A stretch of 49,830 nucleotides of DNA, from NCBI GenBank assembly GCA_902762805.1, contig CACWPQ010000021.1:1-49830 (forward strand), read 5' to 3'. The translations under genes were made by a program, and so were the position numbers. The notes under the pieces are model-generated. The model had not been told where the DNA came from, did not search any database, and was given only the letters and a program-made list of their open reading frames with translations. The stretch comes from an uncultured Bacteroidota bacterium. Lineage in GTDB: Bacteria > Bacteroidota > Bacteroidia > Bacteroidales > P3. Positions 19,701-26,348 of the stretch are shown here, piece by piece. How positions within the stretch are numbered: the first letter of the stretch is position 1; the number at the start of each line of letters is the position of its first letter.

Positions 19701-22396
19701 AACTGCTGAAATCCTACGTCGCCATCCCCGAATCAGCCTCCTACGGCTATATGCGCATGCGTATCGTGGCGGCCTCCAACACCGACTACGACGGCACCTC
19801 TGTACCCACCTCGGGCATCGCATCCGGCAAGGACGGCCACGTCATGGACTTCCTACTCTTTGTCAACGAAACAGTCAGCGAGACCGATCTGGCCATCACC
19901 CAGATTCTCTCCCCGCGCGACTACCTCATCCGCAACGACCGCCCCGTCAGCATTAGCTTCCGCATCGTCAACAAAGGCTCCAGCCCTCTGACTAGCCCCG
20001 AGATATCCTACAGTTTTGCTGGCGACACCGTCGACACCACCGCCACCGGAAGCGTTCGCTTCGCCGGTACCCTCCAACCCGGACGCAGCGGCGACCTCAC
20101 CCTCCCGGCTCACCACTTCCCGCTCGGCACCTCCACCCTTACCCTCTGGCACAATACCAATGGCGACACCTTGCGTGCCAACGACACCCTGCGCCACGAG
20201 TACCACCGCTTCCACACTGTCGAACTCACCGTCGACGATAACTTCGACTTCGAGAACATTTGGTACGCTCCGACGGGCTATAACAACTTCTCTCGCAACT
20301 ACTGGCAGCGCGGCATACCCAACAAGATACGTCTCAACGCAGCCAACTCCGAGCCCAATGCCTGGGTGACCGACCTCAACGCCTCGATTGCCTCTGGCCG
20401 CCGCGGCAATGCAAGCTATCTCTACAGCCCGATTATCGACATTTCGCAGGTGCGCCCCGACACCATCTCGTTCTACCTGCGCCGCAACCTGACGGGTGCC
20501 AGCTCGCTCCACCTCGAATTCCTCAACTTTGAGAACCGCTGGGTCAAAGCCGACCACGACTCGGCCACCAACTGGTACACCGACTCCGAGAACCGCGTCT
20601 TCAACGGCAGCACCCCCACCAACGCTCCACAGCCCTACACCCGCTACTGGCTCTCCTCGTCGACTATCAGCGGCGACTTCCAGGAGAAACTCCAGTTCCG
20701 CTTCGTCTACATCACCCCGATAAGCGAGTCGGCCAACGCCTCCTTCGGTGAGGGTTGCGCCATCGACGACTTCCGCCTCGGTCGCGCACCGAGGGCTGAG
20801 GATGTGGGTGTGATTGAAATCGTGGAGCCCACCATCACCCAGTACGGCCGCACCTACTATCCTCGCGTAGTGGTAAAGAACTTCGGTCTGGACACCGCAC
20901 GCACATTCTCCCTGGGCTACACCACCTACGGTTCCTTCCTCTCGAGAGAGTGCGCCGTAACGTGCAACATAGCCCCCGGCGCCACCGACACCCTGACCCA
21001 TACGGCTCCGTTCGTGGTGACCAGCGACTTCCCCGAAGAATTCGACCTCACGGTGTTCACCCAGTGGTCGCTCGACATTTACCGCGACAACGACACCATC
21101 ACCAAACACTTCGCCCTCTCGCCGCTCGACGACGACATCAGCGCCCATGAATTACTGTATCCGCTCGATAAAGTCATCGCAGGTGACACCTCGCTGGAAG
21201 TTACACTCCGCATCCGCAACTTCGGCAACAACCCCATCTCGCACGCCACGGCGAGCTACCTGGTGAACGACGACAACCGTGTGGACGAGACTATCGATTT
21301 CAACGATTACCTGGGTCGCCCGCTCGAACCGCTGGAATACTTCAACTACACCTTCCGCCAGAAACTGTTCGCCCCGATGGGTCTGATGAAGATTACGGCC
21401 TTCATCAAGAGCGAGCAGAACGAATACATCTACAACGACACCGTGGTGAAGCGCGTGCGCGGTATCTCGTCGGTGCTCGACCTGGCTGCTGCGGCAGTGA
21501 TTGTCGACACCTCGGACTTCAACAATGTGCTCATCCAGCTGAAGATCGAGAACCGCGGTTCGCTGGGCGTCAACGGCTTCGAGGTGGGCTTCATCCTCGA
21601 TGACGACACCAACACCAAGGTCACCGAGACCTATAGCCGCGAGAACCCCATCCCCGGCCTCAGCACCGCCTACCATATGTTCAACGTGCACCTACCCCAG
21701 CGCGCCATGGGCTACCCCAACGTGAAAGGCTTCGTCCACGTTAGCGGCGGCGACAACGACCCGAGCAACGACAGCACGAAGACACTCGAGACCCTCTACA
21801 CCGACCTCGAAGCCACGATGATTCAGGTCGAGGAGACCGGTGGACCCACCTGCAAAGTGCGCCTACAGGTGACCAACGTAGGCAACCTCACTATCGTCAA
21901 CCGCACCATCGACCCGAAGGTAACCGTCAACGGCACAGCCGTGGGACAGTCCGTAACCCGCTACCTGCGCCCAGGCGACACCACTCATATCGAGTTCCCG
22001 CTCCGCGTGGCCAAGAGCCCCACCCGCACCTACAACGGCGAAGCCGATATACGCTTTGCCGACAAGAACCTGGCCAACAACAAGACCACCCGTCTGCAGG
22101 TGCTGAATCACTTCGAGGGCGTGCCCGTGGTGCTGGAGAACCAGCTGGAACTCGAGCAGAACTACCCGAACCCCTTCACCGGCCAGACCACTATCCCCTT
22201 CGTGCTGCCCAACGCAGCCAAGGTGCGCTTCTTCATTATCGATGCCATGGGCCACATGGTCAACAGCTTCGAACAGCACTTCGATGCAGGACGCCAGACG
22301 CTGACGCTCGACATGAGCCAGTACTCCACCGGTGTCTACTTCTACGGCATCGAGGTGGACGGCCAGCGCCGCATGAAGAAGATGATCATGCGCTGA
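10712..22396 (+). CDS. Giant secreted multidomain protein (beta-helix, CARDB-like, T9SS)
   Basis: This 3,894-residue protein starts with a signal peptide (MKLRTLLPSIIFLMGALSARAQ) and ends in a T9SS type A sorting domain (LELEQNYPNPFTGQTTIPF ... GVYFYGIEVDGQRRMKKMIMR). By eye it has: MAM/jelly-roll-like domains at about residues 25-215 (GSWYIDNIKI) and 3170-3365 (CAIDDFRLG); two right-handed beta-helix regions at about 660-1090 and 1985-2425 with Asn-rich rungs; a GEVED-like domain near 2920-3050 (AMIDFDRSGTFSTDEVV); and roughly a dozen CARDB-like Ig repeats. In the repeats, phrases such as VRLKNFG, DSVYYL and NDT at the ends recur. It is probably a surface adhesin or matrix protein; no catalytic site was recognised. 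A 21-bp dispersed repeat is embedded at 15614-15634. tilS starts 2 bp after the stop. Confidence 0.85.
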   Translation: MKLRTLLPSIIFLMGALSARAQITQVYYQGFETGDNVTYSADQPACINYSSTIFMGGARALKLDQSTSGDVTFTLDTLDFTQNNALRYISLEFDHICAVRENSSSDFYVGRIYYKRANQNDNQWTQLTSQHYNTTDRNASSEFQMTGTFNRNSYNNWLDSNPDNEDWVYERFDLNNALPPGLPTNERKLILKFVLRAKNHSQSIGSWYIDNIKINASPSLMIKPTITMFKYPEALNYPSSRGAKIVLDAATSVTEGINPDSVYLYYRIGSNPTHHRLSMTPVSGVTNRYTAHIPFAGYDTSMYFYCVVRDASTNANQITFPAADNAWVEYRCIRGTAQPGIATDGFAGTSTFNFIPFPARADHKSEWVYDSALLAQAGYLPGSITSFTYTLGANVNANLTRPGFLIKMKNVPTNYTVDLSAATIPFTSSYMQTVYDGAYTINAATLGSTQTVQLQDTFRYAGQDILMQISYNDVVDGTSTTIRMIPTAANKTTIWYNGGEAIEGINGRTIPNAFNTETRRPAFVFTQQENLPLLYDLGISELVNPSYETPMVNRPGSITVRLKNFGALTANAIRISYSIDNGAITGHHDWSGTLNANQTTDVTIANNNISLDAGFHTLRVWVEDTLRAGTNQFRDHEPYNDTAFSQFVVCDGPMNGQRNIGGTNADFNNIEEFLYALGRCGIDDSLIVNLAPGSYPGFTMPQVNGLSESHYIVFRPAGGNVTLYADSTQRVSSIVNLEQVANIRFRDINFVRRNGMLTDMITMGDNSNNCHFERCTFTDSVNVLVTAMRISNLINNGAADGMVVDGCTFTGGFIGVAIHGIASDILSQNNTVRNSVFYNQNNNAISVQNQVNPVVEKNELYDVTTNTSYVLLVFECSGTTRIVSNKIYTSHGAGALGVSNVSGTSTTPALIANNMIVNNDDGNANQMTAPLNVIQATWTDVVYNSVKMTANNRSNAAAVVFGGGILNNSRFMNNVVVALDNNNYALNYQPLGSTTNTLGHNVYYANSGTLCRMMGQAHSSIASWRTALPSDSTSISTNPNFLNGSLVDLRTYNRLVKGVGLPMASVPTDMFDSVRSTTATCPGAFEFVSLGYDFEPEALTSPELETCYMPSSVELAVRLRNSGVNAYTTTGLNLSYKVNDGPVNTVAITNTVPAEDTVTIYTGRMLNLPPNGKLDATYTITVWTSYANDPNSTNDTNVFTVVSKYHPATPTDINLTPDYATALTVTPTAGIESWAVYGNTTAPQRKSTIYWYRDSTDAAPFHVGPTLTTDTLRTDTVFYIQQRRNMPIVRITQLEISRGNNAVGLTPNMPYWMVNNRKAALQLTNIGDATAYLEGDTLMTVSDENNLNNKVYTFGDVRIEPGQSLVVQIVAGNSGNPEATILTGNLFGNTNLAWNKKIAFVYRSGGRIEDLVAVNTTSTTANWSALGQPSYIWNGPGVAISNNTISGIVRTTFNGTAADWRQASNALPMFLGTTDPAWVRYTDNGCEGRFGTVSVTLANAPINDLHLGMPILPEPQCGMGEEDITVTVHNYGIMPVSALTLNYCAGGDTVSETITTGIPANGVITHTFAQQLNLAFDRDSVVTVRVWADALPDDQMHGNDTAVATTLSLFTPTAPATLPDRVVYYSDRDTITLVGSALVLPNLVPTWYNYDMEVVDTGYTHITDRLYTSGTMGMAYIATKHRDGRIGTASDPSGDADPNPYTTKNKFARQQYIYSASELRAAGLEAGPVEAIHFYLHTLTGTSQTLYDYTIGLGLTSDTIFSNGNNDWRETQTVYSTPALTLTSDQAGGWVRHGFSTPYEWDGESSLVVEVSYNLPAAINNGTKTHYSTKPNSAYFKLQNSAITTGSRNPKRPNIMFDTITYGCEGPMTTFNVTMTNIPPVDMALYWPNHVDTIHYNSCDSIPIYINARNQGSTDRNGATIYYYLDSNPVDSLVITSTIAAGQLSNQMLFKKEIGPGRHKVKAIVHVPGDMTSSNDTIERTFIVHFCRGTYTIAQTDGDFASFGEAIDSLNVAGIEGPVVFQVEGGTYTEQVVLNNVQGSNDTNTISFVGTGNDVLLTAATTQSANYVMQLDSASNVILSNFRIEARPTATGAAGNHAYALVVGNGQNITIDSMTFRVKGSLYAATASCILLNSNLTNLNITNSVIDSGYYSIKSAGTGYNNLNISHNKIRNFQSQGVNLRNVTDLSIKANRITTGATANNRDMTGLYLAQSSGTIEVSKNHIYMLDNFSGYKRGIQLHGIATTTTNQGLVANNMIGTNSTFANNKISAGIWIDSSSSNLSILFNTVRVNNNATGTSSDKSYGLFTSATVSGIQVMNNLLSNFGLGYAYYVSELNTVTLSNYNGYYTTGNCPFRWKNDIASLSALQTASGGDGNSVVDEPYFRDDDDLHLLMTNFVAKAQPNDRITEDIDGKMRPIIPVPTIGAHEMEIKTHDMAVVRITSPTMPANINAFSATNMPPNVESDDVTVTAQFYNNGQSTENNVQWYAYIEGHEAETTTPMQSLGTVQPGQMKTATVAMPTVLGIVDTARVHVVVVIPVDSVEDNNNVGKNFYLAPAYNFEATQVTVSATTPSNCYRHNTIVSIKLTNKGFKTIPEGTSVGINYLATLNTSNVTVSTLPASASETITLGQDLYIGNNTVVDFATPANLYPTGNYTDISVALRAWCSNALDVVPTNDTTPSLTVQSYYTPAAPIGYDTTINYGTWGTVRASQENGLAIRWYRDSTATPFYQPSNYAASCLWSNTPQYFDDSVYYLTCRTNRQCQSPFSEVWVHLDRSELNDIAFEQVLAPLGSRVYMENDTVRVKISNYGSNTQSNIPITYQLKRGNNVIQEVTEVCPATLTSTQSTVYTFNELLNIPTPTQPQNYSLTIWTDLPTDGVRRNDTIRTPYTFRSLPEGNYDATKSDNPTFDITRVSYDEIDIDLPAMGRARTILGTYNNPEYPVLHTTRGAGDTLIVGISSLDPTAQNFRYRTWAMIDFDRSGTFSTDEVVVNGELLWSNELLKSYVAIPESASYGYMRMRIVAASNTDYDGTSVPTSGIASGKDGHVMDFLLFVNETVSETDLAITQILSPRDYLIRNDRPVSISFRIVNKGSSPLTSPEISYSFAGDTVDTTATGSVRFAGTLQPGRSGDLTLPAHHFPLGTSTLTLWHNTNGDTLRANDTLRHEYHRFHTVELTVDDNFDFENIWYAPTGYNNFSRNYWQRGIPNKIRLNAANSEPNAWVTDLNASIASGRRGNASYLYSPIIDISQVRPDTISFYLRRNLTGASSLHLEFLNFENRWVKADHDSATNWYTDSENRVFNGSTPTNAPQPYTRYWLSSSTISGDFQEKLQFRFVYITPISESANASFGEGCAIDDFRLGRAPRAEDVGVIEIVEPTITQYGRTYYPRVVVKNFGLDTARTFSLGYTTYGSFLSRECAVTCNIAPGATDTLTHTAPFVVTSDFPEEFDLTVFTQWSLDIYRDNDTITKHFALSPLDDDISAHELLYPLDKVIAGDTSLEVTLRIRNFGNNPISHATASYLVNDDNRVDETIDFNDYLGRPLEPLEYFNYTFRQKLFAPMGLMKITAFIKSEQNEYIYNDTVVKRVRGISSVLDLAAAAVIVDTSDFNNVLIQLKIENRGSLGVNGFEVGFILDDDTNTKVTETYSRENPIPGLSTAYHMFNVHLPQRAMGYPNVKGFVHVSGGDNDPSNDSTKTLETLYTDLEATMIQVEETGGPTCKVRLQVTNVGNLTIVNRTIDPKVTVNGTAVGQSVTRYLRPGDTTHIEFPLRVAKSPTRTYNGEADIRFADKNLANNKTTRLQVLNHFEGVPVVLENQLELEQNYPNPFTGQTTIPFVLPNAAKVRFFIIDAMGHMVNSFEQHFDAGRQTLTLDMSQYSTGVYFYGIEVDGQRRMKKMIMR
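15614..15634 (+). repeat. Core copy of the dispersed element inside the giant gene (copy E)
   Basis: GGTTCTGCCTTGGTTCTGCC plus T is the exact reverse complement of the 21-bp core shared by copies A, B and C. It is read in frame as GSALVLP just before an Ig-like WYN segment, where comparable repeats in the same protein lack this sequence. Confidence 0.88.
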
Positions 22397-22398
22397 CG

Positions 22399-23736
22399 AT
22401 GATGCTGGAGAGGTTCAAAAACCACAGTGCACAGCAGCACCTTCTGCCCGAGGGGCGGGAGGTGCTGCTGGCCGTTAGCGGCGGGCGCGACTCGGTGGCG
22501 ATGGCCGACCTCTGCCACCGCGCGGGGGTGAAATTCGCCATTGCGCACTGCAATTTCGGCCTGCGGCCGGGCGACTGCGACAGGGACGAGGCCTTCGTGC
22601 GCGGGCTGGCCGGGCGCTACGGGGCCGAGATGCACACCGAGCGCTACGACACCCGTGCCTATGCCGCCGCCCACGGCCAGGGCATCGAGGAGGCGGCGCG
22701 CGAGCTGCGCTACGCCTTTTTCGCGCGCCTGTGCCGCGAGCGGGGCTATGCCTGCGTGGCCACGGCGCACCACCGCGACGACGCCGTCGAGACCTTCTTC
22801 CTCAACCTCTTCCGCGGCACGGGGCTGGAGGGGCTGCGGGGCATACCCCTTCACTCAAAATTCAACATTCAAAATTCTGAATTGCACGTGGTGCGCCCGA
22901 TGCTGTGCTTCAGCCGCGGGGAGATCGACGCCTATGTGGCCGAGCGCGACCTGGCGTATGTGGAGGACCACACGAACAGCCAACCCGTGGCGCAGCGCAA
23001 CCGCATACGGCTGCAGCTGATGCCGCTGCTGCGGGAGCTCTACCCCGGCGTCGACGCCACGATGGAGCAGAACCTGCGGCGGCTGGAGGAGACGGCGGAG
23101 GTGTACCGCAGCCATGTCGATGCCATGCGCAGCCGGCTGCTGCAGCCCTACGCGTCGGTCCTTCCCTACCCGCACCCGCCGCTGACGGGTGTGCGCGTGG
23201 AGGAGCTGCTGGCGCTGGCGCCGAGGCGGACGATGATGTTCGAGCTGCTGCGGGGCTACGGGGTGAACGCCGCCATGGTCGACGAGCTGATCAAGGCCCT
23301 GCCGACCGAGGGCGGGCAGCTGTTCCACACGTCGACCCACAGCCTTACGCTGCACCGCGGCCACCTGATCATAGCGCCACGCGAGGCGGCGCGACAGCCG
23401 CGGGTGGAGAGCGCCGAGGCGGCGCTGCCCGTGCGGTGGGACCGCTCGGGAAGGGAGATCTATGTGGACGGCGACCGAGTGAGGCTACCCCTGCGGATGC
23501 GCTCGTGGGAGTCGGGCGACCGCTTCCGCCCCTTCGGGATGGAGGGGAGCCGCCTGGTGAGCGATTTCCTCAGCGGCCTGGGGTTGAGCCGGCTGGAGCG
23601 GCAGTGGGTGTGGGTGATGGAGGACGGCGGGGGGAGCATCGTATGGGTGGTGGGCCTGAGGGCCGACGAGCGGACACGCATCACAGACATCACAAAAAAA
23701 ATACTGCAACTGACCCTCCTCCCCACCCATAATTGA
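22399..23736 (+). CDS. tilS: tRNA(Ile)-lysidine synthase TilS
   Basis: This 445-residue PP-loop ATPase adds lysine to C34 of tRNA-Ile(CAU), allowing AUA decoding. The PP-loop VSGGRDSVAMADL is at about residues 30-42, and TAHHRDDAVETFFLNL and FRGTGLEGLRGI are typical of the family. HTNSQPVAQRNRIRLQLMPLL closes the N-terminal domain. An inserted HSKFNIQNSELHV between GIPL and VRPML is encoded by four heptanucleotides and replaces the short loop expected there. The C-terminal TilS domain (GDRFRPFGMEGSRLVSDFL) is present. The gene follows the giant gene by 2 bp and is probably cotranscribed. The long direct repeat begins 4 bp after the stop. An in-frame ATG one codon downstream (22402) is an equally possible start. 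Confidence 0.95.
   Translation: MMLERFKNHSAQQHLLPEGREVLLAVSGGRDSVAMADLCHRAGVKFAIAHCNFGLRPGDCDRDEAFVRGLAGRYGAEMHTERYDTRAYAAAHGQGIEEAARELRYAFFARLCRERGYACVATAHHRDDAVETFFLNLFRGTGLEGLRGIPLHSKFNIQNSELHVVRPMLCFSRGEIDAYVAERDLAYVEDHTNSQPVAQRNRIRLQLMPLLRELYPGVDATMEQNLRRLEETAEVYRSHVDAMRSRLLQPYASVLPYPHPPLTGVRVEELLALAPRRTMMFELLRGYGVNAAMVDELIKALPTEGGQLFHTSTHSLTLHRGHLIIAPREAARQPRVESAEAALPVRWDRSGREIYVDGDRVRLPLRMRSWESGDRFRPFGMEGSRLVSDFLSGLGLSRLERQWVWVMEDGGGSIVWVVGLRADERTRITDITKKILQLTLLPTHN
22856..22883 (+). repeat. In-frame heptanucleotide array in tilS
   Basis: Four heptamers, CAAAATT, CAACATT, CAAAATT and CTGAATT, encode SKFNIQNSE. They form an AT-rich patch in an otherwise very GC-rich gene, at a surface-loop position. 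Confidence 0.88.
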
Positions 23737-23812
23737 CCAGTTCACCAGCCAGACGGCAGGGGAACGGTAGGGACTCCCTAGGGGTTCTCTAGGGGAATAC
23801 ATAGGCCCTCTC

Positions 23813-23842
23813 CCATTATTTCCCATCGATGGGAAATAATGG
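23813..23842. promoter_or_regulatory. 30-bp perfect palindrome, left copy
   Basis: The left arm CCATTATTTCCCATC is followed directly by its exact reverse complement. There is no following T run typical of terminators. A dimeric-regulator operator or recombination site is an inference; the WYL protein of the same block is the obvious candidate binder. Confidence 0.85.
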
Positions 23843-23895
23843 TTACTTTTTTTGCACCCACCCAACGTATGACACGTATTGGCATACACATTGCC

Positions 23896-23904
23896 TATTT
23901 TTGC
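23896..23904 (+). promoter_or_regulatory. -7 promoter box for the AAA+ gene
   Basis: TATTTTTGC matches TAnnTTTGC, 26 bp before the ATG at 23931. No clear -33 box is seen. It lies 53 bp downstream of the palindrome. Confidence 0.6.
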
Positions 23905-23930
23905 AACAAGAATCAAGAAAGAAAATCATT

Positions 23931-25604
23931 ATGGAAACTGAAAGCAAAAAACAGAGTAGGAGCAAGTTGGACTTGCTTACGGCAGTAGAAAACATCGTAG
24001 ATCTGTCGAAAGATTCTCAGCTGTCGCCGGAGTTCTATCGTAAGGCAAGTCGTTATATAAAACATATTTCCACGCGCCTTGATCTTACGAAAGAGCAGAG
24101 CGTGATGTTGGCTTTGTTCATCGACCAAAGCGACGACTGCAATATCTATGCAAGCGACATCGTTAAGGCAACAGGTTGCCGTACTACACGTGTTATCCGC
24201 TATACCAACGACATAGACGTTCTGGTCAATCGTGGGCTGATTATCAGAAAACGGAATACCGATAGAGTTTCCTACCGTGTTCCTCTGGAGGTGGTTGATG
24301 CCTTTAAAGTTGATGAAGTATTTGCCCCTAGAAAAATGTCTGGGCTGACATGCCGAGAGCTGTTTAATGAACTTGCCATAATAGTCGACATGGTTGATGA
24401 CGATGAAATGGACTACAAATCTGCACGTGAACGGTTTGTCATGTTGCTTGAAAGTAACCAACATTTATTATTTGTTCAGGCATTGAAAAAATACTATCCA
24501 TATAGATATATGCACAACGACCTGATACTGCTGATGATGTTCTGCCATCTGTTCGTAAACAAAAACGACGATATGGTTGGTTTTCATGATATTGATTGTA
24601 TGTTCAGCAAAAGCGAGATGCGTAGTATCAAATTGGAACTGGAAAGAGGAGAGAACGAATTACAAATAATGAAACTTTTGGAATTCAACAACAGCGACGG
24701 CATGGGCGACCGCAACTATTTCCGTCTCACAATGAAGGCCAAGCGTGAACTGCTCGACGAGCTGCAGCTTGCATCATTGGAAGCCTCCAAGTCGCTTCGC
24801 AATATGCTTAAGGCTACCGACATCAAACCTCGCACGCTTTTCTATTCAAAGGAAATAACCCACAGCATCGACGAGCTGGCTGGCCTGCTTGACGAGAGGA
24901 ACTACAGCGACATCCATACCCGTCTGCAGGAGCAGGGGTTCCGTTGCGGATTCACCTGTCTCTTCTACGGTGCACCTGGCACTGGAAAGACCGAGACGGT
25001 GATGCAGTTGGCGCGCCGCACGGGACGCGACATCATGCAGGTCAACATCGCCGAGATGAAGAGCTGCTGGGTGGGAGAGAGCGAGAAGAACATCAAGGCG
25101 CTATTCGACACCTACCGCCAGCGTGTCGGCGAAAGCAGCATCGCTCCCATACTGCTGTTCAACGAGGCAGATGCCATCATAGGCAGGCGTCAGGAGGGCG
25201 CCGAGCGGGCGGTGGACAAGATGGAGAATTCCTTGCAGAATATCATCCTGCAAGAGATGGAAACCCTCGACGGCATTCTCATCGCCACCACCAACCTCGC
25301 GCAGAACATGGACAAAGCCTTCGAGCGCCGCTTTCTCTACAAGATACGTTTCGACAAGCCCACCGTCGAAGCGCGCACCGCCATCTGGAAAGAAATGCTG
25401 CCCACGCTTGACATTACAGATGCGGAGAAACTGGCCGAGCGTTACGACTTCAGCGGCGGCCAGATAGAGAACATCGCCCGCCACTACGCCATCGACGCCA
25501 TCCTGCACGGCAACACCGTCCCCACCGCCGAGAATCTGGCCTCGCATTGCGACTCGGAGTGTATTAGCAACACCTCAACCAAACGAATAGGATTCAACTT
25601 TTGA
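23931..25604 (+). CDS. AAA+ ATPase with N-terminal winged-helix-like region
   Basis: This 557-residue protein starts at METESKKQSRSK; the longer frame upstream runs through the repeat and its promoter and is rejected. Residues ~60-130 look like a winged helix (ASDIVKATGCRTTRVIRYTN, LVNRGLIIRKRN, VSYRVPLEVV). The AAA+ core is in the C-terminal third: Walker A YGAPGTGKTETV (~345-356), a Walker B-like LLFNEADAI (~407) with Asn in place of the usual Asp, sensor 1 IATTNLAQNM (~450) and an arginine-finger segment AFERRFLYK. The family resembles VPS4/CDC48-type ATPases of unknown role, often in accessory regions. The N-terminal half is AT-rich and the ATPase part GC-rich, suggesting a mosaic. A RhuM pseudogene and a WYL regulator follow. 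Confidence 0.85.
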   Translation: METESKKQSRSKLDLLTAVENIVDLSKDSQLSPEFYRKASRYIKHISTRLDLTKEQSVMLALFIDQSDDCNIYASDIVKATGCRTTRVIRYTNDIDVLVNRGLIIRKRNTDRVSYRVPLEVVDAFKVDEVFAPRKMSGLTCRELFNELAIIVDMVDDDEMDYKSARERFVMLLESNQHLLFVQALKKYYPYRYMHNDLILLMMFCHLFVNKNDDMVGFHDIDCMFSKSEMRSIKLELERGENELQIMKLLEFNNSDGMGDRNYFRLTMKAKRELLDELQLASLEASKSLRNMLKATDIKPRTLFYSKEITHSIDELAGLLDERNYSDIHTRLQEQGFRCGFTCLFYGAPGTGKTETVMQLARRTGRDIMQVNIAEMKSCWVGESEKNIKALFDTYRQRVGESSIAPILLFNEADAIIGRRQEGAERAVDKMENSLQNIILQEMETLDGILIATTNLAQNMDKAFERRFLYKIRFDKPTVEARTAIWKEMLPTLDITDAEKLAERYDFSGGQIENIARHYAIDAILHGNTVPTAENLASHCDSECISNTSTKRIGFNF

Positions 25605-25689
25605 TGGGCTATATCTGCTTGATGAACCGGAGAAAACCTCCGATAATCCCTCAATGCAATAAAGAGGTACAGATAACGTTATTTCAAGC

Positions 25690-26348
25690 ATGGAGAACAT
25701 CAACGACAAGATAATCATCTATCAGACTGCAGATGGTGCGACCAATCTGGAGGTGAAAATGGACAAGGATACCGTCTGGCTGTCGCAGGCACAGATGGCT
25801 GAATTGTTCCAAAAGGACAGAACGGTGATTGGCAGGCATATAAACAACGTTTTTAAAGAGGGTGAATTGGACAAAAAAGTGGTATGTGCAAATTTTGCAC
25901 ATACCACTCAACATGGAGCAATTAGAGGGAAAGAACAGACCCAGATGTTGACGTTGTACAACCTCGATGTCATTATCTCCGTCGGCTACCGAGTGAAAAG
26001 TCAGCGTGGTACGCAGTTCCGCCAATGGGCTAACAAGGTCTTAAAGGACTATCTTGTCAAGGGCTATGCCGTCAACGAGCGCATCCGCAAGGAGCAGATT
26101 GGCGAGTTGCGGCAGCTGGTGGGTATGCTGGGACGGACGATACAGAACCAGCCGTTACTCTCGACCGACGAGACCCATGCGCTCTTCAACGTGGTAACCG
26201 ACGCATCCTCTACCGCGAGGATGGCAGCAAGCGCATCGCCGACAACACCCTTGTGGCCCTCACGCTGATGATTGCCGAAAGCCGCCCAGAGGAGAAGGAG
26301 GTGATGGTAAAGGTGGTGGTCAACCTAATCAACAAGAACAACCCATGA
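25690..26348 (+). pseudogene. RhuM-family protein gene with internal deletion
   Basis: The first 171 codons (MENINDKIIIYQTADGATNL ... HALFNVVTD) match RhuM-family proteins, with the DNA-binding-like WLSQAQMAELFQKDRTVI and the conserved YNLDVIISVGYRVKSQRGTQ. At about 26203 the frame jumps. From 26205, in the +2 frame, the typical RhuM C-terminus appears (ILYREDGSKRIADNTLV, then AESRPEEKEVMVKVVVNLIN) and ends at TGA 26346-26348, overlapping the WYL start as ATGA. The intervening Fic-like section expected in a ~330-residue RhuM is missing, so a deletion of about 300-350 bp is inferred. The present frame stops early, at 26268, after an unrelated tail. RhuM homologues are Fic-related and common in accessory islands. 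Confidence 0.85.
25878..25908. repeat. 31-bp inverted repeat inside the RhuM reading frame
   Basis: AGTGGTATGTGCAAA (25878-25892) and TTTGCACATACCACT (25894-25908) are perfect 15-bp complements around one T. They encode VVCANFAHTT. The arms could form a hairpin or bind a dimer; family-wide coding constraint might also contribute. Confidence 0.85.

Larger units (their letters stand above)
23741..23927. repeat. Long direct repeat, left copy (~187 bp)
   Basis: This stretch is repeated at 27242-27429 (offset 3,501 bp) with only about ten differences by eye. It begins 4 bp after tilS and ends 3 bp before the ATG of the AAA+ gene. Inside are an 11-bp-periodic TAGGG tract (about 23767-23805), a 30-bp perfect palindrome, a TTTTTTTGCACCC stretch and a TATTTTTGC -7 box. 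It therefore holds the whole upstream region of the AAA+ gene. Confidence 0.93.

Noticed and set aside
23829..23930. Upstream extension of the AAA+ gene beginning MGNNGYFF
   Set aside because: It would run through the promoter box and the direct repeat, and the same frame is not used at the right repeat copy.
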